The notes: a model not told the origin generated them from the sequence alone. A stretch of DNA of 31,486 nt from an uncultured Pelagibacteraceae bacterium (GCA_902588335.1 CACIOV010000002.1:1-31486), one strand, 5' to 3'. Counted from the first letter of the stretch, positions 8,737-17,369 are shown. Translations and numbers: made by a program.

Positions 8737-9108
8737 ATGGTAAAGCAATTAATAACAAAAAACATTAAAAGTTATTTAGTTAAGAATCCTAATTGTGTAC
8801 TGTTAGATGTCAGAACAAAGGAAGAATGGAAAACTGTTGGCATTCCTGCAGGAGAAAAAATTTCATTAAAAACTTATTTTTTGGAAATAAAAAGAGATGC
8901 TGTATTTAACTTTGTAAAAGAATTTAAAAATTTAAATATTAATCAAGATAAAGAAATTTTAGTTCTTTGTAAGTCAGGCGAAAGATCTCAAATTTGTGCA
9001 GAATTACTAAACATAGAAAATTATAAAACAATAAACATTTCTGATGGTTTTGAGGGTAGCTCTGAAGGTGTGGGTTGGGTAAAAAATAAATTACCTACGA
9101 ATAATTAA
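8737..9108 (+). CDS. rhodanese-domain sulfurtransferase
   Basis: Single rhodanese domain of 123 residues, with the N-terminal LLDVRTKEEW motif and the active-site loop CKSGERS (C78 nucleophile). Such proteins move sulfane sulfur between small acceptors or proteins. Third gene of the cuyA-pta unit, starting 1 base after the pta stop. In a sulfite-producing cell it could form or consume thiosulfate, but that is inference. It overlaps the convergent peroxiredoxin gene by 4 bases. Confidence 0.85.
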   Translation: MVKQLITKNIKSYLVKNPNCVLLDVRTKEEWKTVGIPAGEKISLKTYFLEIKRDAVFNFVKEFKNLNINQDKEILVLCKSGERSQICAELLNIENYKTINISDGFEGSSEGVGWVKNKLPTNN

Positions 9109-9593
9109 ATCTCCTTCAAAAAATTTTCTGCTGCTGTGATTTCACAAATTGCTGTATCTTTTTCTTCTTTAATTTTTTTAACGACACAATCTTCCAAAAG
9201 CATTGTGAATCTAGAAGATCTAATTCCTAAGCCCTTTTCTGATTTATCAACATCCGCTCCTATTTCTTTAATATATTTACAAAAAGGGTCACCAACCATT
9301 AAAATTTTATCTTTTGCATTATGAGCATCTCCCCAAGCTTCCATAACAAATGGATCGTTAACTGAAATACAAATTATTTTTGTAACACCTTTTTTTTTAA
9401 CTTCTTTATAATTTTTTATAAATCCTGGAAGATGTTTAGCAGAACAAACTGAAGTGAAAGCGCCTGGCAATCCAAACATAATTACTTTTTGATTTTCAAA
9501 TAGAGAATTTATTTCGACTTTTCTGACTGCTTTATTTTTATCTAAACAAAAAACTTCTCCTGATGGTAATTTATCACCTACTTTTATTTTCAT
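9105..9593 (-). CDS. Prx5-type peroxiredoxin
   Basis: Thiol peroxidase of 162 residues in the AhpC/TSA superfamily, Prx5 (type II hybrid) branch. It has the peroxidatic block LPGAFTSVCSAKHLPGF (C50), the downstream NDPFVMEAWG, and the conserved arginine in GLGIRSSRF. It reduces hydrogen peroxide and organic peroxides. The usual PGAFTP is PGAFTS here, a common variant. It stands as a single gene converging on the rhodanese gene. Confidence 0.9.
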   Translation of the reverse strand: MKIKVGDKLPSGEVFCLDKNKAVRKVEINSLFENQKVIMFGLPGAFTSVCSAKHLPGFIKNYKEVKKKGVTKIICISVNDPFVMEAWGDAHNAKDKILMVGDPFCKYIKEIGADVDKSEKGLGIRSSRFTMLLEDCVVKKIKEEKDTAICEITAAENFLKEI

Positions 9594-9605
9594 ATATCTT
9601 CCTGT

Positions 9606-9668
9606 CTAATATGTAGCTCTGCCACCTCTTACTACCGAAACTCTATTGTTTAAATCAAATTTATTCAT
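9606..9668 (-). pseudogene. 20-codon stub resembling the N-terminus of a short-chain dehydrogenase
   Basis: In the 123-base gap between hpsN and the peroxiredoxin gene, the minus strand carries ATG at 9668 and a stop at 9606. It encodes MNKFDLNNRVSVVRGGRATY. The first part matches a classical SDR start (LxxRVAVVTGG), after which the frame ends. It lies directly downstream of the hpsN homologue in the same direction. I read it as a remnant of a deleted SDR gene, possibly a companion dihydroxypropanesulfonate dehydrogenase. A chance short ORF or a leader peptide is the alternative. Confidence 0.35.
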
Positions 9669-9716
9669 TATTTTTTGTTTAAAAAAAATCGGTATTTTTA
9701 ATTAAAAAAGTCTTGA

Positions 9717-11000
9717 TTAAGAGTGACCATATTTTTTTAATCTTATATCTCCAGTTCTTGCGTGAGCTTCCATTCCTTCAGCTCTACCTAGTCTAGCTGC
9801 TGTTGCTCCCACAATTTTGTTAGCCTCTTTGGTCATTCTTTGAAAAGTTAAGCACTTTATAAATTTTCCAACGTACAAACCGCCAGTATATTTTCCCGCT
9901 CCTTTTGTAGGTAAAATATGATTAGGTCCAGAGCATTTATCTCCATAAGCTACTGTTGTTTCTTCTCCTAAAAATAGGGATCCATAATTTTTAAGTCTTT
10001 TTAACCACCAATCTAAATTTTCTGCATGCACCTCTAAGTGTTCTGCTGCATATTTATCACTTATAGTTGCCATTTCTTCATTGCTATCACAAAGTACTAC
10101 CTCTCCATAATCTTTCCAAGCAGGTTCAGCGCTAGAGCGAGGTCCTTCTGGCAACTCAGCAATTAATTCTGGAATTCTTTTCATAACATAATCTGCAACA
10201 CTTTTGTCAGTAGTAAAAACCCAGCCGGGCGAATTATAACCATGCTCTGCCTGTCCTACGATATCTGCAGCAACAATTTCTTTATCAGCTGTTTTATCTG
10301 CAATGATTGCAATTTCGGTTGGACCTGCAAAAAGATCGATACCTACCTTTCCAAATAAAATACGTTTTGCTTCGGCTACATACTGATTTCCAGCACCAAC
10401 TAAAAAATCTACTTCTGGATTATTAAAACATCCATATGCCATTGATGCAATAGCAGCTATTCCCCCTAAATTTAAAATTACATCTGCTCCACAAAGATTA
10501 GCTGCGTAAATAATTCCAGGATGAGCTCCATTTTTATCCTTTGGTGGACTTGCACAAATTATAGTATTAACTCCGGCAACCTTAGCTGGAGTTATAGCCA
10601 TTGTTGCTGATGAAATGTGAGCATAACGTCCTCCAGGAATATAACAGCCTGCCGTATTAATTGGGATAAGTCTTTGACCAGCAAACAATCCTTTTGAAAG
10701 TTCTACCTCAAATTCATTGTTCATACTTTTTAACTGATGTTCGGCAAATCTTTTAATTCTTTCATGTGCAAACTGAACGTCGTCCTTTATTTTTTGATCA
10801 ACTTTTTTTATTGCTTCTTCAATCTTTTCTTTTGATACAATAATTTCTCCTTCATATTTATCAAATTTTTTTGTTATCTCTTTAATTCCTTCTTCTCTTC
10901 TTTTCTCAATATCGTTTAAAATATTTTGAACTGCCGTACGTGTTTTTGTATCGTCCGTCGAAGGATTTTTAACTGCTTTTTTTAAATACTTTATTGTCAT
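9717..11000 (-). CDS. hpsN: sulfopropanediol 3-dehydrogenase (HpsN-like), histidinol dehydrogenase family
   Basis: NAD-dependent dehydrogenase of 427 residues with the whole histidinol-dehydrogenase scaffold. Zinc-ligand positions by alignment of motifs are Q250 and H253 (GQAEHGYNSPGW), D354 (AYGDKCSG) and H413 (EAHARTG); the catalytic pair is E320-H321 (AAEHLEV). HpsN oxidises (R)-2,3-dihydroxypropane-1-sulfonate to (R)-sulfolactate, the substrate of SuyAB encoded here. HpsN rather than HisD is chosen because no histidine-biosynthesis gene is near, suyAB are in the window, and the gene is preceded after 8 bases by a TRAP-permease wreck and followed by an SDR stub, as in hps clusters. No Shine-Dalgarno is visible before the ATG. 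Confidence 0.7.
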   Translation of the reverse strand: MTIKYLKKAVKNPSTDDTKTRTAVQNILNDIEKRREEGIKEITKKFDKYEGEIIVSKEKIEEAIKKVDQKIKDDVQFAHERIKRFAEHQLKSMNNEFEVELSKGLFAGQRLIPINTAGCYIPGGRYAHISSATMAITPAKVAGVNTIICASPPKDKNGAHPGIIYAANLCGADVILNLGGIAAIASMAYGCFNNPEVDFLVGAGNQYVAEAKRILFGKVGIDLFAGPTEIAIIADKTADKEIVAADIVGQAEHGYNSPGWVFTTDKSVADYVMKRIPELIAELPEGPRSSAEPAWKDYGEVVLCDSNEEMATISDKYAAEHLEVHAENLDWWLKRLKNYGSLFLGEETTVAYGDKCSGPNHILPTKGAGKYTGGLYVGKFIKCLTFQRMTKEANKIVGATAARLGRAEGMEAHARTGDIRLKKYGHS

Positions 11001-11008
11001 GGGGTAGA

Positions 11009-11238
11009 TTATTTACCATAAATATATTCTGGAAGCCACATGACTAATTCTGGAAATGCTATTATTAGTATTAAACCAATAATTTGATGAACCATAAATT
11101 GCATCATTCCAATATAAATATCTTTCAAATTCCACTCCGGGAACCACCCCTTTTAAAAAGTAAGCTGATAATACCGCATTTCACCTCAGGAAACACTAAT
11201 GCTCCTAGCATTATGATTGCTGAAAAAGGTTCAGACAT
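11009..11238 (-). pseudogene. remnant of a TRAP transporter large permease (DctM type) with a large internal deletion
   Basis: The minus strand from ATG 11238 begins MSEPFSAIIMLGALVF, the start expected of a DctM-type permease. After a scrambled stretch (about 11130-11190, with AYFLKGVV in another frame) comes an intact DctM C-terminus: PEWNLKDIYIGMMQFM, then IIGLILIIAFPELVMWLPEY, ending with a stop at 11009-11011. About 85% of a ~430-residue protein is missing and at least one frameshift separates the pieces. Its stop lies 8 bases before hpsN. TRAP permease genes accompany hpsN in known dihydroxypropanesulfonate clusters, so this was probably that importer. No DctP or DctQ gene remains. Confidence 0.8.
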
Positions 11239-11259
11239 GATAATAGAAGATAGCAAATC

Positions 11260-11835
11260 ATGACGGAACAAATAATTATTTTCTTACAAATTGTGTTTAT
11301 TGATTTAGTTTTGGCTGGTGATAATGCAATTGTTATCGGCATGGTAGCTTCTCAGTTTGATAATAATCTAAGAAAAAAAATTATATTCTGGGGAATTGCT
11401 GCTGCTATTATCTTAAGAATTATTTTTACTCTTATTACCGCTTATTTGCTTCAGATTAATGGTTTAAAGGCTATTGGTGGATTACTTCTTCTTTATATAG
11501 CTTACAAACTTTATACAGATGTAATTAAAAATGAAACTTCAGAAGGTCGAAAATTTAAAACTGAGAATTTAACCTTATTCAAAGCTATAATGACTGTTAT
11601 AATCGCAGACGTAAGCATGAGTTTAGATAATGTACTTGGAGTAGCTGGTGCAGCAAAACAACATTATATTTTATTGGTTTTTGGTTTAGTTTTATCAATT
11701 ATACTTATGGCTACGGTCGCTACAATTATCTCAAAATGGATTAAAAAATATAAATGGATAGGATGGCTAGGATTATTAGCTATACTAGCAGTAGCTCTAG
11801 AATTAATTTATAGTGATTTAAAAATATTTATATAA
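11260..11835 (+). CDS. TerC-family integral membrane protein
   Basis: 191 residues, about six to seven membrane segments, with both TerC signature clusters: LVLAGDNAIVIGM (D21, N22) near the start and ADVSMSLDNVLGVAGAA near 119-134. These acidic-asparagine pairs are thought to bind metal; family members are tied to manganese export and to metalation of secreted enzymes. This short form matches the YjbE branch. The start lies just 21 bases from the collapsed TRAP gene on the other strand, so its promoter region was probably reshaped by that deletion. The SDR gene follows after 2 bases. Confidence 0.85.
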   Translation: MTEQIIIFLQIVFIDLVLAGDNAIVIGMVASQFDNNLRKKIIFWGIAAAIILRIIFTLITAYLLQINGLKAIGGLLLLYIAYKLYTDVIKNETSEGRKFKTENLTLFKAIMTVIIADVSMSLDNVLGVAGAAKQHYILLVFGLVLSIILMATVATIISKWIKKYKWIGWLGLLAILAVALELIYSDLKIFI

Positions 11836-11837
11836 AA

Positions 11838-12605
11838 ATGTATCTTAAAAAAATTAATTTAAAAAATAAAGTAGCATTAGTAACAGGAGCTGGTAAGGGC
11901 ATAGGTAAAGCATGTGCTATTGCCTTAGCTGAGGCTGGAGCTAATTTAATTATAATTAGTAGAACACAAAGTGACCTAGATAAAGTTTCTAAAATTATAA
12001 AAAAATTTAGATCTAAATGTGAATCTTATGTCTGTGATGTTACCAATTATAATCAAATAAAAAATATTATAAATAAGCAAAAAAATATTGACATTTTAGT
12101 AAATAATGCTGGGATAAATATTCCTGAACATTTTACAAAAGTGCAAAAAAAAAATATTGAATACGTAGTTAAACTCAACACAATATCAACTTTTCATATA
12201 GCTCAACTATGTACTTTAAAAATGTTAGAGGCACGAAATAGAAAAAAAATAGGAGGATCAATTATTAATATGTCATCTCAAATGGGACATGTGGGTGGAC
12301 CAATTAGAAGTGTTTATAATATGACAAAAGCTGGTTTGGAAGGGCTGACTAAAGGCATGGCGATTGATTTGGCAAAAAACAATATTCGAGTAAATACAGT
12401 TTGTCCAACTTTTGTCGTTACGCCAATGACTAAAAAGTTTTTAAAAAATAAAAAATTCAAAAATAGTGTGCTTAAAAATATTCCTCTAGGTAGATTTGCT
12501 GATGTTAGCGATGTGGCAACAACTGTAGCTTTTTTGGCTTCAGATGCTTCATCGATGATTACAGGAACTTCAATCTTAGTAGATGGGGGATGGACGGCAA
12601 TATAA
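11838..12605 (+). CDS. short-chain dehydrogenase/reductase (SDR)
   Basis: Classical SDR of 255 residues. It has the cofactor motif TGAGKGIG near residue 18, NNAG near 89, the catalytic serine in NMSSQMG, YNMTK as the catalytic YxxxK, and a C-terminal TGTSILVDGG. It probably uses NAD(P) to oxidise or reduce a hydroxyl/carbonyl. Position near hpsN and suyAB makes a sulfonate dehydrogenase (HpsO-like or sulfolactate dehydrogenase-like) conceivable. SDR sequence alone does not reveal the substrate. It runs in the terC unit, 2 bases after it. Confidence 0.8.
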   Translation: MYLKKINLKNKVALVTGAGKGIGKACAIALAEAGANLIIISRTQSDLDKVSKIIKKFRSKCESYVCDVTNYNQIKNIINKQKNIDILVNNAGINIPEHFTKVQKKNIEYVVKLNTISTFHIAQLCTLKMLEARNRKKIGGSIINMSSQMGHVGGPIRSVYNMTKAGLEGLTKGMAIDLAKNNIRVNTVCPTFVVTPMTKKFLKNKKFKNSVLKNIPLGRFADVSDVATTVAFLASDASSMITGTSILVDGGWTAI

Positions 12606-12624
12606 TACAAGGAGAAATAAAATT

Positions 12625-12996
12625 ATGAGCAATTTTACAGACGTAAAAAAATTTATGGAAACTTTTGGTCAAATTGTCAGAACCAAACCTCAGTTTCCTG
12701 ATGAGAAAACCATGCAACTAAGATATGACCTTATTCAAGAAGAATTAGATGAACTAAAACAAGGCATGAAAACTAAAAATTTAAAAGAAATAGCTGATGC
12801 TTTGACCGATATTTTGTATGTAACTTATGGAGCTGGTTTTGCTTATGGAATTGATTTGGATAAATGTTTTAAAGAAGTGCAAAGAGCAAATATGAGTAAA
12901 CTAGGTATAGACGGAAAACCTATTTTTAACGAAAAAGGTAAAGTTATGAAGGGGCCTAATTATTCTGAACCTAATTTAAAACAGTTTGTGGAGTAA
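12625..12996 (+). CDS. MazG/PRA-PH-like nucleotide pyrophosphohydrolase
   Basis: 123 residues. All-alpha NTP pyrophosphatase fold with the metal-binding pattern EELDEL followed by EIADALTDILYV. The C-terminal part has DGKPIFNEKGKVMKGPNYSEPN, seen in phage and bacterial PRA-PH superfamily members annotated as Cof-like. It likely cleaves a nucleoside triphosphate, or a related diphosphate, to the monophosphate for pool clean-up. I chose the ATG at 12625 rather than the in-frame 12583, because AAGGAG at 12609-12614 sits correctly for it and the earlier start would lie inside the SDR gene. Confidence 0.75.
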   Translation: MSNFTDVKKFMETFGQIVRTKPQFPDEKTMQLRYDLIQEELDELKQGMKTKNLKEIADALTDILYVTYGAGFAYGIDLDKCFKEVQRANMSKLGIDGKPIFNEKGKVMKGPNYSEPNLKQFVE

Positions 12997-12999
12997 AAG

Positions 13000-13944
13000 T
13001 TAATTTAAAGATTTGGGTAATTTAAAAGTTACATTTTCTCTAGCTGTAACAAATTCTTCAATCGAAACATCACAATGTTTTTTTATTTCTGAAATAAAAT
13101 CTTGAACTAAACTCTCTGGCGCTGATGCGCCCGATGTCAAACCAATTCTATTACATTTAATTATCTGATCTAGGGGGAGCCTTTTATCAAAATTAATTAA
13201 CTGAGATTTACTACAACCAGCCTTTTTAGCCACTTCCACTAGTCTTTTTGAATTAGAAGAATTTTCACTACCAATAACAAAAAACATTTCACATAAGGGC
13301 GCTATGTGTTTGACAGCATTTTGCCTGTTTGTGGTTGCGTAACATATATCCTCTTTAATAGGTGATTTTATGTTTGGAAATTTTTTCTTTAATATTTCTA
13401 TAATTTCTTTAGTGTCATCAACAGATAATGTAGTCTGAGTTACATAAGCAACTGGTTTATTAAAATTCTCATTTTTAATATTTTTTGCATCCTCTGCAGT
13501 TTCCACCAAAGTAATATTTTCTTTTGGAATCTGTCCCATCGTACCAACCACCTCTGGGTGACCTTTGTGTCCAATAAGAATTATTTGATAACCATTTTTG
13601 TTATTTCGTTCTGTTTCTCTATGTACTTTTGTTACTAAAGGACAAGTAGCATCAACATAAAACATTTTTTTATTTTCTGCCTCTTTAGGAACAGATTTTG
13701 GCACTCCATGTGCAGAGAATACTACGGGCCTTGAATTATCTTTAATTTCATGAAGTTCTTCGACAAATATAGCTCCTTTTTTTTTTAGATTATCTACAAC
13801 ATATTTGTTATGAACAATTTCGTGTCTTACATAAACTGGTGAGCCAAATTTTTTTAAAGCTTTTTCTACAATTTCAATAGCTCTATCTACCCCAGCGCAA
13901 AATCCTCTAGGTGAAGCCAAAAATATTTTTAATCCTTTAGACAT
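13000..13944 (-). CDS. ispH: 4-hydroxy-3-methylbut-2-enyl diphosphate reductase
   Basis: Last enzyme of the non-mevalonate isoprenoid route, making IPP and DMAPP. 314 residues with the three cluster-binding cysteines at C16 (SPRGFCAGVDRAI), C101 (VDATCPLVTKVHRE) and C201 (EDICYATTNRQ). The active-site histidines are H45, H79 and H129, with E131 nearby. The start is fixed by the conserved N-terminus, since no other in-frame ATG precedes the cysteine. Oddly, the ATG is butted against the T-run of a strong terminator, which leaves no room for a Shine-Dalgarno. The mRNA is therefore probably leaderless or made by read-through. Confidence 0.95.
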   Translation of the reverse strand: MSKGLKIFLASPRGFCAGVDRAIEIVEKALKKFGSPVYVRHEIVHNKYVVDNLKKKGAIFVEELHEIKDNSRPVVFSAHGVPKSVPKEAENKKMFYVDATCPLVTKVHRETERNNKNGYQIILIGHKGHPEVVGTMGQIPKENITLVETAEDAKNIKNENFNKPVAYVTQTTLSVDDTKEIIEILKKKFPNIKSPIKEDICYATTNRQNAVKHIAPLCEMFFVIGSENSSNSKRLVEVAKKAGCSKSQLINFDKRLPLDQIIKCNRIGLTSGASAPESLVQDFISEIKKHCDVSIEEFVTARENVTFKLPKSLN

Positions 13945-13978
13945 AAAAAAAACCTCGGCGAATTTATCGCCGAGGTTT
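13942..13978 (-). terminator. strong hairpin terminator directly upstream of the ispH start codon
   Basis: An 11-bp perfect stem (13950-13960 with 13968-13978, GC core CCTCGGCG) has a 7-base loop. On the minus strand it is followed by eight T that run into the ispH ATG at 13944. It lies after the stop of the NCS1 permease gene (13997), so it ends that transcript. Its contact with the ispH start codon is unusual. Confidence 0.9.
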
Positions 13979-13996
13979 AAAGTATCAAATTTTATC

Positions 13997-15427
13997 TTAT
14001 CTTCTAGTTTTTTTTCCTGACATCATAAGATGTAAAACCGTTCCTAAAGCTGCACCAATTATCCATGCATATCCACCTAAACCTGATAATGCAGGGTGCC
14101 ATACTGTTAGTACTGAGAATACACCAGCTATTGCCCATGCAACGAAAGCTTTTTGATTCCAGCCATCGTTATAATAATACTTGCTACCTTTTTTGCTTGA
14201 GAATAACTGATTAACATCAAGTCTTTGTTTTTTAATTACATAGTAATCAACAATCATTATTCCATAAACCGGTGCAAGAATTGCTCCAAGTGTATTTACA
14301 AATGGGAACATTCCAACTTTGCTTATAAAAGAAACCCACAATGCACCAATAATAAAACCTACTATCGATGTAATTAAACCACCTGTTCTAAAATTAATTT
14401 TAGATGGTATTAGGTTTGCTAAGTCGTAAGCTGGAGGAACAAAGTTAGCTACCATATTTATTCCAATTGTAGCTGCAAAGAATGCAAATGCTGCGATAAC
14501 TGTTAATCCTAAGTTACCAACACGTGCAACCATATCAGTTGGGTTTGTAATTGTTTCACCAAAAACTGAAACTGTTCCTGCAGTAACCATTAAAGCTATA
14601 AAAGAGAACAAGAAAATGTTTCCAGGTAAACCCCAAAGATTTCCCTTTCTCATTTCCTTTTCATTTTTTACAAATCTTGAAAAGTCACCAAAATTTATTA
14701 CCACTGCAGCAAAATATGCAACCATAGTTCCAAAAATTGCTAAGAAAGCAGCAAAAGATCCGCCACTGTAATCACCAACGCCTGAGAAAATATTACCAAC
14801 TTCTGAAAGTAAACTTCCACCTGCTTTACCCCAGATTACTAACATTAAAACTATCATCACAGCATAAACTGCTGGACCAGCAAAGTTTAAAAATCTTCTA
14901 ATAAGATCTATTCCTTGCCAAAATAGATAGATTTGGAAACCCGCTACAAAAATAAATGATATCCAATCGATACCATCCATTCCTAAGAAGGTGTCTCCGC
15001 TTCCTTCTGATCCTGATAAAGCTCTAAGTAAAAGCGCAACTGCTGTTGATGCAAAATATGTTTGCGCACCATACCAAAACATTGCAACAATACCTCTAAC
15101 CATTGCTGGAAAATTTGCTCCAATGACTCCCATACTTGCTCTTGCAAATACCGGATAAGGAATTCCGTGCTTAACGCTTGGAGCTCCTGAAAGGTTCACC
15201 AACCACATTATAAAAAATCCTGCGAGAAGAATTGCTAAAAATACGGCCCAACCATTTAGACCATAAGTTAAGAACAAAGATGCTGCTAGAGTATAACCAA
15301 ACAAACTCTGTACATCATTTGCCCAAACATTAAAGATTTCAAACCAACCCCAATTCTTTTTCTTCTTATCAGTTGGGGCTAAATCTTTATTGTATAAACG
15401 CCTATCCCTACTTCTAACTGTACTCAT
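13997..15427 (-). CDS. NCS1-family nucleobase/hydantoin-type permease
   Basis: Membrane transporter of 476 residues with about 12 membrane segments. It has the NCS1 start NWGWFEIFNVWANDVQSLFG and the conserved block ARASMGVIGANFPAMVRGIV followed by FWYGAQTYF, typical of Mhp1/uracil/allantoin carriers. It moves a nucleobase or related ring compound with Na+ or H+; the precise substrate is not evident. GAGG/GGGAG at about 15431-15437 precedes the ATG. It is a single gene with its own terminator, placed between the ispH and xsc genes without an obvious sulfonate link. The 142-base gap on its upstream side contains nothing I can name. Confidence 0.85.
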   Translation of the reverse strand: MSTVRSRDRRLYNKDLAPTDKKKKNWGWFEIFNVWANDVQSLFGYTLAASLFLTYGLNGWAVFLAILLAGFFIMWLVNLSGAPSVKHGIPYPVFARASMGVIGANFPAMVRGIVAMFWYGAQTYFASTAVALLLRALSGSEGSGDTFLGMDGIDWISFIFVAGFQIYLFWQGIDLIRRFLNFAGPAVYAVMIVLMLVIWGKAGGSLLSEVGNIFSGVGDYSGGSFAAFLAIFGTMVAYFAAVVINFGDFSRFVKNEKEMRKGNLWGLPGNIFLFSFIALMVTAGTVSVFGETITNPTDMVARVGNLGLTVIAAFAFFAATIGINMVANFVPPAYDLANLIPSKINFRTGGLITSIVGFIIGALWVSFISKVGMFPFVNTLGAILAPVYGIMIVDYYVIKKQRLDVNQLFSSKKGSKYYYNDGWNQKAFVAWAIAGVFSVLTVWHPALSGLGGYAWIIGAALGTVLHLMMSGKKTRR

Positions 15428-15569
15428 AATCTCCCTCTTTAATTATTAATTTTAAGTTGAAAAATATTACATATTTTTTAACTGATATGAAGATAATTTA
15501 TGATGATAATTCTCTAGAATTTAGTCGTTTTTAGCGTTTAATGGTCTTGTTTCTTTTAAGGATCGTAAA

Positions 15570-17345
15570 TTAAGTCAATTGAGAACGCATATCTTTACGA
15601 TTAATGCCCGCAACCTTTACAGGCTTTTTCATCGCATCACGTCTAAATGGTTCACCAAGTTCTTGATTTAAAATAACTTCGATAAATGTTGTTATTCCTT
15701 TTTTTTGATCTTCACAAGATTTTTTTAAAGTGTTTGTAAGTTCATCTTGTGTTTTGACTTGAACTCCTTTTAATCCACATCCCTCAGCCACTTTTGCAAA
15801 ACTTAATTCTGGATCCAATTCAGTTCCTATAAAATTATTATCAAACCAAAGGATAGAATTCCTTTTTTCAGCTCCCCATTGATAATTTCTAAAAATTACC
15901 ATTGTCACTGACGGCCATTCTTTCCGATTACAAGAACTCATTTCACTCATGCTTATTCCAAACGCTCCATCACCAGCAAAACCTACAACTGGCACATCTG
16001 GACATCCTATTTTCGCTCCGAGAATTGCTGGAAAACCATATCCACAAGGTCCAAAAAGTCCGGGAGCTAAATATTTTCTTCCATGTTCAAAAGTTGGATA
16101 AGCATTTCCGATAGCACAATTATTTCCAATATCACTTGAAATAATTGCATTTGATGGAAGTCCAGCTTGAATTGCTCGCCATGCCATGCGTGGTGACATT
16201 TTATCTTTATCTCTTTTGCGAGCATCTTTATTCCAAGATGTTCCAGGATCGTCTTCTTCGTGATCTAAGCTTGTAAGATTTTGTAGCCACGCAGATTTTG
16301 TTTGATGAATAAGAGCTTTACGTTTTTCTCTATCTGTATCTCCTGCATTTTTAGAAAGTTTAGCTAATAATTGTTGTGCTACTAATTTTGCATCTCCACA
16401 AATCCCAACTGTAACTTTTTTTGTTAAACCTATTCTGTCTGAATTCATATCAACTTGAATGATATTTGCTCTTTTTGGCCAATAATCAATTCCGTACCCT
16501 GGTAAAGTTGAAAATGGATTTAATCTTGTTCCTAAAGCCAAAACAACATCAGCCTTAGAAATCAATTGCATAGCAGCTTTTGATCCATTGTAACCTAAAG
16601 GACCTGTAGCAAGAGGATGACTTCCTGGAAAACTATCATTATGCTGATATCCTGAACAAACTGGTGCGTCTAAACGTTCTGCTAATTTTTTACAATCTTC
16701 AATGGCATTACCTATAACAACACCTGCGCCGGACAATATAACTGGAAATTTTGCGTTTGATAATAATTTAGCTGCTTCTGCGACTGCGCTAGATCCTCCT
16801 GCCTGTCTTTCTAAACGAACAATTGGTGGTAATTCAATATCGATCACTTGAGTCCAATAATCTCTAGGAATGTTAATTTGTGCAGGAGCAGAACCACGAA
16901 TTGCTTTTTCAATTACACGATTTAAAACTTCTGCCATACGAGATGGATCACGTACTTCTTCTTGATAACAAACCATGTCTTTAAAAAGATTCATCTGTTC
17001 GACTTCCTGGAATCCACCCTGACCCATAGTTTTATTTGCTGCTTGTGGAGTTACTAGAAGCATTGGTGTATGATTCCAATATGCAGTTTTAATTGGTGTT
17101 ACAAGGCCAGTAATACCTGGTCCATTTTGAGCAATACACATAGCAATTTTTCCAGTTGATCGTGTATAACCATCCGCAATTAAACCTCCGTTAGATTCAT
17201 GGGCAACATCCCAAAAAGTAATACCGGCTTTCGGAAAAAGATCTGAAATTGGCATAAAAGCTGATCCTATAATTCCAAATGAATGCTCTATTCCATGCAT
17301 TTGCAAAACTTTTACAAAGGCTTCTTCGGTTGTCATTTTAGTCAT
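15570..17345 (-). CDS. xsc: sulfoacetaldehyde acetyltransferase
   Basis: Thiamine-diphosphate enzyme of 591 residues that converts sulfoacetaldehyde + phosphate to acetyl phosphate + sulfite. It carries the Xsc N-terminus EEAFVKVLQMHGIEHSFGII, the catalytic glutamate E50 in VAHESNGGLIADGYTR, and the diphosphate-binding GFAGDGAFGISMSEM. The Xsc-characteristic segment FRNYQWGAEKRNSILWFDNN follows. Length and motifs match Xsc rather than acetolactate synthase. It starts with ATG at 17345 and AGGA 7 bases upstream (17353-17356). It diverges from suyAB across 59 bases, so two sulfite-releasing routes may share control. It acts after the aminotransferase and before Pta. Confidence 0.95.
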   Translation of the reverse strand: MTKMTTEEAFVKVLQMHGIEHSFGIIGSAFMPISDLFPKAGITFWDVAHESNGGLIADGYTRSTGKIAMCIAQNGPGITGLVTPIKTAYWNHTPMLLVTPQAANKTMGQGGFQEVEQMNLFKDMVCYQEEVRDPSRMAEVLNRVIEKAIRGSAPAQINIPRDYWTQVIDIELPPIVRLERQAGGSSAVAEAAKLLSNAKFPVILSGAGVVIGNAIEDCKKLAERLDAPVCSGYQHNDSFPGSHPLATGPLGYNGSKAAMQLISKADVVLALGTRLNPFSTLPGYGIDYWPKRANIIQVDMNSDRIGLTKKVTVGICGDAKLVAQQLLAKLSKNAGDTDREKRKALIHQTKSAWLQNLTSLDHEEDDPGTSWNKDARKRDKDKMSPRMAWRAIQAGLPSNAIISSDIGNNCAIGNAYPTFEHGRKYLAPGLFGPCGYGFPAILGAKIGCPDVPVVGFAGDGAFGISMSEMSSCNRKEWPSVTMVIFRNYQWGAEKRNSILWFDNNFIGTELDPELSFAKVAEGCGLKGVQVKTQDELTNTLKKSCEDQKKGITTFIEVILNQELGEPFRRDAMKKPVKVAGINRKDMRSQLT

Positions 17346-17369
17346 GATAAATTCCTAAAAAATACTTTA

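Noticed and set aside
11260..12996. terC-SDR-MazG-like unit as part of the sulfonate pathway
   Set aside because: Only position supports it; none of the three has a residue pattern that points to sulfonates, so no pathway role is claimed.
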